A DNA stretch of 45,410 nt from Spirochaetia bacterium (GTDB lineage Bacteria; Spirochaetota; Spirochaetia; Treponematales; Breznakiellaceae): NCBI GenBank assembly GCA_025997715.1, contig BNUY01000004.1, positions 1-45,410 on the forward strand. The letters run 5' to 3'. The notes below the pieces were generated by a model. That model saw only the letters and a list, made by a program, of their open reading frames with translations. It did no database searches and was not told the DNA's origin. Shown piece by piece: positions 1 through 6,924 of this stretch. Made by a program: the position numbers and the translations under genes. Position 1 is the first letter of the stretch, and the number at the start of each line of letters is the position of its first letter.

Positions 1-207
1 CTGTGACGAGGTCTGTCAGGGTTTCCCCTCACCGTTCCCTCACGGCACGAAACAATCGGCGCCGGCCCCCATATCCCGTCAGATACAGAGTACCCCTTTC
101 TGACCTTTATCATATAGGCTCTGTGTTTACTCCTTTCTTCATTTTTTATCTATTCGATAGATATTTCTTAACAAGTATGCGCTGGCCCTGTCTTCAGGGA
201 CTCATCA

Positions 208-236
208 TCGACAAATACTTCATTATAGGGTATATT
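208..236 (+). promoter_or_regulatory. Sigma-70-like promoter for the response regulator
   Basis: A -35-like TCGACA (208-213) and a -10-like TATATT (231-236) are separated by exactly 17 bases. They lie 24 bases before the ATG of the response regulator, which has a good ribosome site (aggaggg, 248-254). A nearby palindromic stretch around 150-166 (TATCTAT/ATAGATA arms) could be an operator. This is a motif match only. Confidence 0.45.
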
Positions 237-561
237 TCCATCGTTATAGGAGGGAGCCCTATGAAAACGAAGCCCGGCATACCTGCGGGTTCATGCCGCC
301 TGGTCATTATTGATGATCACCCGATATTACGGGAGGGACTTGTTGCGGTTTTAAAAAAGCAATGGACTATCGTCGGGCAAGCGGCAAACATCAAAGAGGC
401 GCGGGGGCTTTTTGCTGCCCTTACCAAAGCGCCGGATTTGGTTATCCTCGATATCGGGCTCAAGGAGACCGAAAACGGGCTTGAGCTGCTGCCCTTCCTT
501 GCGGAGCGGTACAAACACGCCCGGGATCCGGGAGCCCCTGCGGTACTGGTGTATTCCATTT

Positions 562-1064
562 GGCTCTGTTCCATAACGCTGCACCTACTACTGGCACATG
601 TCTTATAAATCGTTACTCTCGTAATCTTCTACTGTAGCGTATAACATATCCCAAGTTGAATCATCAATATCTTCTATGGAATCGGTATGTAAAACAGACC
701 TACATATATCGCTTACCATTTCATCAATATTATCTCCGGGTTCCCAAAATTTATCCAAATAACTAAGTATTTCCGCTTTCGGAAAGCCTGTTTCTTTTGC
801 AAAACCAAAGTTTTTATGATAATCAGCAATAGCATCTTCTGCTGTTTGCATTCCCGCCCGATTTCTTTTACCTATTGCTTCCCAATCTTTCTGAGCTTCG
901 TCTTTTGCTGCTCGGTTGCTTCGCAGGTCAACGTCCCTGTCAATCATTTCCCTTATCACCCTATATCCAGCCCGGTTAAGAATATATTTTGCTTCTTTCA
1001 ATGTCATAATAAATCTCCTATTTTTAATTAGTTAGTAGTAGGCGCAGTCTTATGGAACAGAGCC
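562..1064. mobile_element. 503-bp MITE-like element with 31-bp TIRs, 8-bp TSD and one passenger gene
   Basis: Terminal inverted repeats lie at 562-592 and 1034-1064. They start GGCTCTGTTCCATAA and match at 28 of 31 positions. The element is flanked by direct repeats TTCCATTT at 554-561 and 1065-1072. It encodes no transposase, only one minus-strand gene that nearly fills it. The GGCTCTGTT tip with an 8-bp duplication is compatible with IS6, ISL3 or IS1595 family transposases; I cannot choose between them. It interrupts a response regulator gene exactly in frame. It is most likely a non-autonomous element moved in trans. Confidence 0.92.
603..1007 (-). CDS. Passenger protein of the 503-bp element, unknown function
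   Basis: A 134-residue soluble, acidic protein without signal peptide or membrane segment. The ATG at 1007 has a good ribosome site (aggaga about 7 bases upstream), so it is likely expressed. The N-terminus is helical and rich in charged residues (MTLKEAKYILNRAGYRVI). The C-terminus is very acidic. I do not recognise a family. It has no DDE or HTH signature and is too short for a transposase. The stop codon lies 10 bases from the left inverted repeat, so the gene is cargo of the element rather than part of the host locus. Confidence 0.7.
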   Translation of the reverse strand: MTLKEAKYILNRAGYRVIREMIDRDVDLRSNRAAKDEAQKDWEAIGKRNRAGMQTAEDAIADYHKNFGFAKETGFPKAEILSYLDKFWEPGDNIDEMVSDICRSVLHTDSIEDIDDSTWDMLYATVEDYESNDL

Positions 1065-1422
1065 TTCCATTTATACCGACTATCCCCATGTTAAAAATGC
1101 CCTGAGTATGGGCGTTAGAGGGTATGTGCCCAAGATGAAGGGGCTGCGGGAACTGGAAACCGCTATGAAAGCGGTGCTGCGGGGACAGACCTGGATAGAT
1201 CAGGAGCTGGTTGGCAAGCTGGCGGTGGTTCCGGATTTGATCAAGGGGCTGACCAGGCGGGAACAGGAAATATTTACCCTGGCCCATAAGGGGTGGGAGA
1301 ATAAGCAGATTGCGGATGAATTGGCGTTGGTTGAACGGAGCGTGCATAATTACCTGTACCGGATTTATCAAAAGCTGGGGGTTAAGAACCACCGGGACTT
1401 GATGCAGTTGTAGGAGGTTAAC

Positions 1423-1512
1423 ATGATTCAATTGGTTTCAGGGGTAATTCTCATCGCCATCGGTATTTCTTTGTTCGTGTATATCTATAAAATCAAAAAA
1501 AGAACCACATAG
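1423..1512 (+). CDS. 29-residue single-span membrane peptide
   Basis: The ATG at 1423 follows an aggagg ribosome site (1412-1417) that overlaps the stop codon of the response regulator, so the two would be translationally coupled. The product is one hydrophobic helix (residues 3-21) followed by a basic tail (KIKKRTT), the layout of small regulatory membrane peptides with the positive end inside. It is too short for family assignment. Its function is unknown, and coding status rests on the ribosome site and the helix-plus-basic-tail design. Confidence 0.5.
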   Translation: MIQLVSGVILIAIGISLFVYIYKIKKRTT

Positions 1513-1557
1513 GCGTGCATAATTACCTCTGCCGGATTTATCATGATGCAGTTGTAG
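1513..1557 (+). pseudogene. Duplicated scrap of a LuxR-type regulator tail
   Basis: This stretch repeats the end of the response regulator (from 1340): gcgtgcataattacc, then ccggatttatca, then a deletion of about 28 bases, then tgatgcagttgtag. It keeps the residues VHNYL-CRIY and the final MQL stop with a few substitutions. It is too diverged for a fresh tandem duplication and is probably the remnant of a paralogous regulator gene. Confidence 0.7.
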
Positions 1558-1858
1558 GCCGCCCCTTGAGGAATGGCAGGGCGAGGCGGGATAGGGCGAA
1601 GCCGCCGAATATTGCCAGGGGCCGGTCTATGGCGTTTATGTACAGCCGGGAGAGGATATTGGCCTTGAGGGGAGATGCGCCGAAGCGGAGGAGTCCCGCC
1701 TTGAAGGTGTCTTCCGGGGAGAAATGCGGCTTTCCAGTGCTTATCAGTATGTCTATGACCCCGCCCAGGATGCTGATGGCGGCGCAGGCGCTTATGGACA
1801 GGAGAAGCAGGGAGACGGCGCGGGTGATGAATCCGTAGGGGAAGGTTTCACCGGGGAT
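1541..1858 (-). pseudogene. Fragment of a membrane protein, inverted
   Basis: The minus strand is open from about 1858 down to a TGA at 1541. It reads as a plausible membrane protein tail: a hydrophobic span (ITRAVSLLLLSISACAAISI) followed by GGVIDILIS and an amphipathic region ending near FALSRLALPFL. No start codon with a ribosome site is visible, and its left edge abuts kinase sequence on the opposite strand. I infer a 3' fragment placed by rearrangement. The family is unknown. Confidence 0.4.
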
Positions 1859-1860
1859 GG

Positions 1861-2236
1861 TCCCGGCTTGCCCGTGAATTGCATGACACGGTGATTCCGG
1901 AGATCCGGGCCCTCAGCTATATCCCCTTTAAAAATCCCGGCGCCGCGGTGGGTGATGAAGTCAATGCCCGGTGTGACGCCGTGATTGGGCGGCTGCGGGA
2001 TATTTGCCATGCCCTGATACCCCCTGATTTTAATAATTTACTGCTGACAGAATCACTAACCGGACTGTGCGAAGCCTTTCAAAAGCGGAGCGGGATCGAG
2101 TGCCGCCTGGTGGCTGCGGATGATTTGCGCCTTTCGCCCCTGACTGCGGAAGCGCAGCTGCAATGTTACCGGATTATTCAGGAAGCACTGGAAAACATTG
2201 AACGCCACTCCCATGCGAGCGAGGCGTCGGTGGTAC
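1861..2236 (+). pseudogene. Internal fragment of a NarX/LiaS-type sensor histidine kinase
   Basis: The frame opens at RLARELHDTV, the H-box of HisKA_3 kinases, runs through the dimerisation helices, and reaches the N-box region (IIQEALENIERHSHASEA) of the ATPase domain. It stops being kinase-like near 2236. The sensor part, start codon, G-boxes and C-terminus are missing, so it cannot be functional. This kinase type is the usual partner of LuxR-type response regulators such as the one at 261-1413, and it may once have been that partner. Confidence 0.8.
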
Positions 2237-2485
2237 CATGGCTATGCGATATACAGGATAGACATTAAAGCCGAAGACAGGACTGAAACCGAAAGACATA
2301 CGGCAGTGACATATGTAGAGCGTAATGATGCGTTTTATGACGCCGATAGGAATACTATCACTGAAGAAAGAGGCCAGTTCATTCGTGATTGGTATAAAGA
2401 GCAGGGATATGACATCCGTACAAATGAAACAGGAATTTCACTGCTGGCTTATATTAAAAACGGCAAGATAGTGAAGATTGAATAG
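2237..2485 (+). pseudogene. 3' fragment of an unknown gene fused to the kinase scrap
   Basis: From about 2237 a different frame reads WYHGYAIYRIDIKAEDRTET through to KNGKIVKIE and a TAG at 2483-2485. It has no in-frame start codon of its own, and composition becomes AT-richer at the junction. It looks like the last 80 or so residues of a gene whose beginning is lost. The downstream exported protein gene starts 11 bases after its stop, so the two may once have formed an operon. The family is unknown. Confidence 0.45.
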
Positions 2486-2496
2486 GGGAGCTTGAA

Positions 2497-3345
2497 ATGA
2501 AAAACAGATTTTTGTGTATGGCGCTGTTCTCTGTATCCCTCGCCGTTTTTGCGGAGGACTCCCCGATGACCGGCAGGGAATTTAATACCCTGATTGTGAC
2601 GCTTAATGGCCAGCGTTTCACCAAGGGTCAAGTTGCCGAATCCTGGCGTGAGCAGAGCGGGTCTGCTATTGTTGGCGATCATACTATCAACTATTGGCTT
2701 TATGACACCGTTGCATACCATGGAGGAAAATCTGACGACATTTATAATCGTTATATACCTTCCTGGGTCGAGAAAATGGGATATGTTATTGATTATGACA
2801 GTATAAATACATATGACCCGAATCCGGGTTTAGCCCCATCTGTCCAGGCTTTGATGCAGCAAAGGGCTTGTAATGTCGCCTTAGCGCTCATCAATTATAA
2901 TCATGGCTATGACTATGTTGTCATAAATGAATGGTTTAAGAGCAGAGGTATATATAAAACAACAATATATCCCTTGCATAGCAAACAAGCTACAGTTCGT
3001 TTCTTTGAACATTATAAGTTTCCATCAAACGACGGGGTAGTAGATTTAGGCGCAATGACTGAAACCATAGCACGACAACGAATAGATACAGAATTCGACG
3101 CTTTATTCAAAAATGATATGTATGCATCCTTTGGTAAGTATTTTAATATGGGGCAAAATTGGGCGAAATATGTAGCCGGGGATATGATAAAAAGACCACA
3201 GCAGGGACATCTTTACAAGTTATGGTACAATGCTGCATCTTTAATTGATGATGATGAACCGGATTATATAGCTGAGTTCTTAGGCTATATGTGGATTGGG
3301 AATGATGATTCATACATTTTTATGCTGTATGAACCTAGGCGATAA
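2497..3345 (+). CDS. Exported hypothetical protein
   Basis: 282 residues with a Sec signal peptide (MKNRFLCMALFSVSLAVFAE, cleavage probably after VFA). The mature part is rich in Tyr, Asp and Asn and shows no motif I recognise. The ATG has a ggggagc-type ribosome site about 8 bases upstream. It heads an AT-rich run of exported proteins (2497-6232) unlike the GC-rich core genes elsewhere in the window, which suggests acquisition by transfer. It is probably periplasmic or surface-exposed. Confidence 0.75.
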   Translation: MKNRFLCMALFSVSLAVFAEDSPMTGREFNTLIVTLNGQRFTKGQVAESWREQSGSAIVGDHTINYWLYDTVAYHGGKSDDIYNRYIPSWVEKMGYVIDYDSINTYDPNPGLAPSVQALMQQRACNVALALINYNHGYDYVVINEWFKSRGIYKTTIYPLHSKQATVRFFEHYKFPSNDGVVDLGAMTETIARQRIDTEFDALFKNDMYASFGKYFNMGQNWAKYVAGDMIKRPQQGHLYKLWYNAASLIDDDEPDYIAEFLGYMWIGNDDSYIFMLYEPRR

Positions 3346-3376
3346 ATTGGGTTAATTGTTAATATCAAGGAGATTG

Positions 3377-3865
3377 ATGAAAATGCATAAGTTTTTAATA
3401 GCTCCCTTTTTCTTTATGATTCTTGCTACGGTAATTGTTACCACAGCTTTTACACAAGAAGTGCAAAGAGTCACCTATACAGATATAGCGACTGGTACAA
3501 AAAGGGCTGTTAATGCAATATTTGCTGGGTATCAGCAAGAAAGGTATCACGAAGTAAGAGAGAATGGTAGACTTCGGGTAGAAAAATATGTTAGTTATAA
3601 ATTCTTTAATGGAGACTGGTCTGCATATGACTATGCTGGTTCAACACCACTACCAAATCCGGCATATCGTAATTTATCTGAATTTGAAATGGTTTCTCTG
3701 CAAATGTGGACCTATGAAAAAGATAGTGGTGGTATAACGCCCTTACAAGATATGACAGTATTAACAATGTTTGCTGTACCAGCTGGGCAAGGCACACCTT
3801 TTTGGTGGTCACGCGATACAAAATACTGGTATGCTTTTAGAAAAGTCTACATAATTGCTGGTTAA
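3377..3865 (+). CDS. Exported hypothetical protein
   Basis: About 162 residues. The likely start is ATG 3377, with an alternative in-frame ATG at 3383 that is better spaced from the aaggag site at 3367-3372. The signal peptide is hydrophobic (FLIAPFFFMILATVIVTTAF), with cleavage near TQE. The mature part is rich in aromatic residues, with WSAYDYAGSTPLPNP in the middle and a Trp/Tyr-rich end. No family is recognised. It probably shares an operon with the exported protein upstream and is followed by a hairpin-rich spacer. Confidence 0.7.
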   Translation: MKMHKFLIAPFFFMILATVIVTTAFTQEVQRVTYTDIATGTKRAVNAIFAGYQQERYHEVRENGRLRVEKYVSYKFFNGDWSAYDYAGSTPLPNPAYRNLSEFEMVSLQMWTYEKDSGGITPLQDMTVLTMFAVPAGQGTPFWWSRDTKYWYAFRKVYIIAG

Positions 3866-3873
3866 TAAAGCAT

Positions 3874-3974
3874 CCTCGCCCTAAAGGGCGAGGTATTGAA
3901 GATTTCTCTTTGAAATCTTTGCGCACGTGGGGGAACATATCCCCCACACCCCCAGCTTTACGCCCTAAAGGGCG
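3874..3974. repeat. Cluster of four palindromic hairpins
   Basis: Four perfect inverted repeats lie in one 100-base spacer: CCTCGCCCTAAAGGGCGAGG (3874-3893), AAGATTTC/GAAATCTT (3899-3919), GTGGGGG/CCCCCAC (3927-3947) and CGCCCTAAAGGGCG (3961-3974). The first and last share the core CGCCCTAAAGGGCG. The first could terminate the upstream gene. The arrangement resembles REP/PATE-type intergenic elements mobilised by IS200/IS605-type enzymes. Confidence 0.7.
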
Positions 3975-4021
3975 GGGAATTATACCCTTAGAGATTAAAG
4001 GATACTATTAAAGGGAAAACA

Positions 4022-4447
4022 ATGAAAACTAAATTAGTAGTAATTCTCATATTATTTAATCTACACTCATTATTTGCACAATTCAATGATAATGACTATA
4101 CGAATATGGTTGAGGTGAGCGGTTCCATAACAGATCAGGATGGTTTTTCACTTGATTTAAGTTATAGTTTGATCTATTACATGGGTATATGGGGCAATCT
4201 TGCGTTAAGACCAGAAATAGTAGCGTATTCTGACGGTGCATTCCAAGGCATCAATAAATTTGGTACAGCAATATGGTATGGATATGATTTTGGAAATAAA
4301 TATGTTCACGCATTCCCATATAGTGGAATAGCATTTAATTTTTTACTAGGTGCTGGCTCAGAATCCGGGTTTGGATTTACTACCAATGCGATATTTGGAG
4401 CTAAAATATTTTTTAAATGGTTTGGAATATATGCGAATATAAGTTAA
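4022..4447 (+). CDS. N-terminal part of a frameshifted outer-membrane/transglutaminase protein
   Basis: 141 residues with a signal peptide (MKTKLVVILILFNLHSLFAQ). The alternating Gly/aromatic sequence is typical of outer-membrane beta-strands (LDLSYSLIYYMGIWGNLALR, NKFGTAIWYGYDFG). The frame ends at a TAA inside what should be a barrel strand (GIYANIS). The other strand of the hairpin and a transglutaminase-like domain continue in the -1 frame (KLNLSKNF...LSLGITFAFG). The original gene was most likely one unit, 4022-5232. The shift must lie between 4417 and 4444. A sequencing error, a real mutation and recoding are all possible; I see no slippery heptamer. Confidence 0.65.
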   Translation: MKTKLVVILILFNLHSLFAQFNDNDYTNMVEVSGSITDQDGFSLDLSYSLIYYMGIWGNLALRPEIVAYSDGAFQGINKFGTAIWYGYDFGNKYVHAFPYSGIAFNFLLGAGSESGFGFTTNAIFGAKIFFKWFGIYANIS

Positions 4448-5232
4448 ATTTATCAAAAAACTTCTCTGAAAACTATGACAACCGGTTATCTTTAGGTATT
4501 ACTTTTGCATTTGGTCATTCTTATATCCCGCAGCCTCCGGCGCCAACACCTAAGCCCACGCCTGAACCACAATTTATTCATTATCGTCCAACTATAACAG
4601 CAGAAGAACTAAACGCAGTCAAATTGGCTTATCAAGATACTGGTCGTGAAATCGAACGTCGTGGGAAAAGCATAGAAATTACTAACATTTCAGAAAGAAG
4701 AGCTTTTATAAATAAATATCCAGAATCATACAATCCTGCGGTTACTAATGCAAGAAATACCAAGCTTGAATGGTATGATATAGAAACGACTTCTGAAAAA
4801 GATATTGTTGCTCTGGCGAAAAACGAGCCGAATCCTTATATGAAAATTAGAATGATACATGATTGGGTTGCCGATATATTTGCATATGATTATGACTTAG
4901 CAGATTGGATGGATGCAAATGGTCAAGCTCAGTTCACCGTCGCTTCTTTACTTCAAAGAGAGCGTGGAGTATGCTATGAGTATTCAGTGTTGTTTTATAC
5001 TTTGATGACTGCCGTAGGGATTGATACATATTTGGTTGGTGATATAGCAACGCCAGGAAAAGCGCACGAATTCAACTTGGTCATTATTGATGGAGTCGGG
5101 TATATTATAGATACCACTTGGGATTCAGGAAATGCTGTTAGATATAATCGATATACTGAATTTAAACGAACAAAAACTAAGGAATGGTTCATGCCCAGTG
5201 TACCAAAGTCATATAAAATGAGAGGATGGTAA
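4417..5232 (+). CDS. Transglutaminase-like domain protein (C-terminal part of frameshifted gene)
   Basis: Residues 10-35 complete the beta-barrel begun in the upstream frame, followed by a Pro-rich linker (PQPPAPTPKPTPEP). The rest is a transglutaminase-like domain with the catalytic Cys in RGVCYEYS, His in KAHEFNLV and Asp in YIIDTTWD, in normal order. Such domains act as cysteine peptidases or cross-linking enzymes. An outer-membrane anchor with a peptidase-like domain is suggested if the two frames are joined. ATG 4417 has no ribosome site, so translation alone would depend on coupling or frameshifting from the upstream frame. Confidence 0.7.
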   Translation: MVWNICEYKLNLSKNFSENYDNRLSLGITFAFGHSYIPQPPAPTPKPTPEPQFIHYRPTITAEELNAVKLAYQDTGREIERRGKSIEITNISERRAFINKYPESYNPAVTNARNTKLEWYDIETTSEKDIVALAKNEPNPYMKIRMIHDWVADIFAYDYDLADWMDANGQAQFTVASLLQRERGVCYEYSVLFYTLMTAVGIDTYLVGDIATPGKAHEFNLVIIDGVGYIIDTTWDSGNAVRYNRYTEFKRTKTKEWFMPSVPKSYKMRGW

Positions 5233-5317
5233 AATTATTATATTTAATTGGTAGAAAAGAGGAAATGGTGCCCGGCACTATTTATATGTTTTTTGAGTCT
5301 TGTGTATCAGGAGATAA

Positions 5318-6232
5318 ATGATGAAAAGATTTATTACTGCGTTGTTGCTTCTTGTAGCGGTGTTAATCACAGGTTGTATGTCAACTTCGGTTAAAGAGGA
5401 TGTTTTTCAACAACCCACAACTGTATCTTCCGTTAATGAAAATACTTATAGGGATATACCAATAGAAATAACCGGTATTCTATACACTTGGGGACAGATC
5501 TCGGGCTACAAAAGAATAGATGATTGTGTTGATAAAGCCATTGACATGAGCAGTTGGCAACAGTCTAAGTTTGTGAACTTTAGTGTGGATGGGTTAGAAA
5601 TTAGATTTGAACCAAACGGCGACATGACAATGATAACAGCTTACAGTTATGACAGAACGCCGGTTGAAGGCGAGACTTCGTTCTATCCGGCCAAAACAAC
5701 TACGAAGGAGTGGAAAATTACAAGAGACAAGCCTAAAAACAACTACTTAGGCTCTTTGTTTCCTGGCTATGATTGGGGAACAATGGCAATTGCTCAAGCA
5801 ATTCTAAAAAAGAATAGAGAAGATACTGGATTCAATAAAATTTATGAAGTTTTCTTAAGTGTCGCAGAAGACATGAATTATAATTTTCCTGCAATTGGCG
5901 CCAAGTGTTTCTATGAGAAGCCGGACACATTAAAGGGAGTCTGTGATGACTTTTCAGCCTTACTAATTGCCCGACTTCAAGAGAAATCTTTATCAGGTGT
6001 AAGCAATATCAGAAAAGTTTCCGGTCAGAATCACGCTTGGGTCACATTAAACTATAAGAGTAGGTTACTTTACTTGGATGCAACTTGGTTTGATGGAGTA
6101 GAGTTTATCAGTGGGACACCTTATGTAGATGGTGTGTTATCACATACACCAGAGAAGGATCCAGTCTACATTACTTTTGATGAGAAATTATTCACAAACT
6201 ACGGCAGACAACATCAAGAAGGAAAAAAATAA
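5318..6232 (+). CDS. Lipoprotein with transglutaminase-like domain
   Basis: 304 residues. The lipobox LITGC lies near residue 20 (MMKRFITALLLLVAVLITGC), giving a lipid-anchored protein. The C-terminal half has a transglutaminase-type triad: Cys in GVCDDFS, His in QNHAWVTL and Asp in YLDATWFDG. ATG 5321 is slightly better spaced from the aggag site (5309-5313) than ATG 5318. It is the second protein of this fold in tandem, after the frameshifted gene at 4022-5232, and the two are not close copies. The likely role is processing or remodelling of envelope proteins; the substrate is unknown. Confidence 0.8.
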   Translation: MMKRFITALLLLVAVLITGCMSTSVKEDVFQQPTTVSSVNENTYRDIPIEITGILYTWGQISGYKRIDDCVDKAIDMSSWQQSKFVNFSVDGLEIRFEPNGDMTMITAYSYDRTPVEGETSFYPAKTTTKEWKITRDKPKNNYLGSLFPGYDWGTMAIAQAILKKNREDTGFNKIYEVFLSVAEDMNYNFPAIGAKCFYEKPDTLKGVCDDFSALLIARLQEKSLSGVSNIRKVSGQNHAWVTLNYKSRLLYLDATWFDGVEFISGTPYVDGVLSHTPEKDPVYITFDEKLFTNYGRQHQEGKK

Positions 6233-6345
6233 TTGAATAGGAGGCAATAGGGAGAGTACAAAGGGGGTAAAGAACGAATGCCTGGCGCCGGATTTGGAAA
6301 AAATAGGCGAGCCGAGTTTTGAAGAAAAATAATGTCCCTGTAGAT

Positions 6346-6580
6346 TCAGTTCTTTTGTTTGGGCGGCCGGAACCAGAAAACCGGAGCGTGTTCTGCGGCT
6401 TCCGGTTCCACAAGTTCGCCGTCGGAACTGACAAAAACGCCGTTCACGTGTATGGTGGTTGCGAGTCCGATAGCGTCACCCAGAGAGATTGTATACGTTC
6501 CCTTGAGCCTCGATGCTTCATAAAGGATTTTTTCATCTATCACGGGTTGAAAATGTATAGGCATCCAGAATATAGATCAT
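6346..6580 (-). pseudogene. PIN-domain toxin (VapC-like), internally deleted
   Basis: The antitoxin stop and toxin start overlap as ATGA (6577-6580), the usual toxin-antitoxin junction. The toxin frame begins MIYILDAY, a typical PIN-domain start with the first catalytic Asp, but after this it goes out of frame and ends at 6533. The end of a PIN domain reappears in another frame: ASRLKGTYTISLGDAIGLAT then GVFVSSDGEL, with the conserved SLGDA and SD motifs. About half the domain is missing, so ribonuclease activity should be lost. The open frame starting at 6564 is the surviving C-terminal piece. Confidence 0.75.
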
Positions 6581-6879
6581 TTTTCACTTTCATGGTGGAA
6601 CATTCGCCGGTATTTCGCTTCCTCACGTTCTGTTTCTGCATGGCGTTCTTCAAGAAAACTATCAACGATAATAGAAGAGTCTTTGCAAAGCTGCCGGATT
6701 TCCGCCAGGTTTTTGGCAAAGTCCTCATGGGTTATAGTTGTGAACGCACCGTTCTCCTTGAACGCTTTTACCGCCGGGGGGGCTTTGTGTTTGAGATAAC
6801 CCACAAAATCAAGGATTTCACCCATATAGTGGTCCGGAAGTCCCGCAATTTCCTTGAAAAGCAACTCGGCATTGGACAT
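6577..6879 (-). CDS. DUF2281-type antitoxin
   Basis: 100 residues. The N-terminus (LLFKEIAGLPDHYMGEILDF then VGYLKHK) matches the DUF2281/VapB-associated antitoxin pattern, followed by a charged helical tail that would wrap the toxin. It is intact, while its PIN toxin partner directly downstream is deleted, leaving a solitary antitoxin. It could still bind DNA or neutralise a toxin encoded elsewhere. It starts only about 45 bases from the lipoprotein signal sequence on the other strand. Confidence 0.75.
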   Translation of the reverse strand: MSNAELLFKEIAGLPDHYMGEILDFVGYLKHKAPPAVKAFKENGAFTTITHEDFAKNLAEIRQLCKDSSIIVDSFLEERHAETEREEAKYRRMFHHESEK

Positions 6880-6924
6880 ATTTACCTCACTTCCCTTACT
6901 GTACCACTAAAATCATCAAATTAC

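Larger units (their letters stand above)
261..1413 (+). pseudogene. NarL/LuxR-type response regulator, split by a 503-bp insertion
   Basis: The N-terminal half (261-561) is a receiver domain, with the acidic pair in VIIDDHP and the phospho-acceptor Asp in VILDIG. The C-terminal half (after 1072) completes the receiver with the conserved Lys of RGYVPK and adds a LuxR-type helix-turn-helix beginning LTRREQEIF. The gene is interrupted at 562-1064, and the first half now runs into the element and stops at 608. Removing the element and one 8-bp duplication restores one open frame of 213 residues with a normal receiver sequence across the joint (YSIYTDYPHVKNAL). The insertion therefore looks recent and precise. 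The split product lacks the receiver Lys and the DNA-binding domain and is presumably non-functional. ATG 261 is chosen for its ribosome site at 248-254. Confidence 0.9.

Noticed and set aside
6319-6900. Long plus-strand open frame reading into the LPP20 lipoprotein
   Set aside because: It is the antisense of the PIN toxin remnant and DUF2281 antitoxin genes; the lipoprotein sequence proper begins near 6925.
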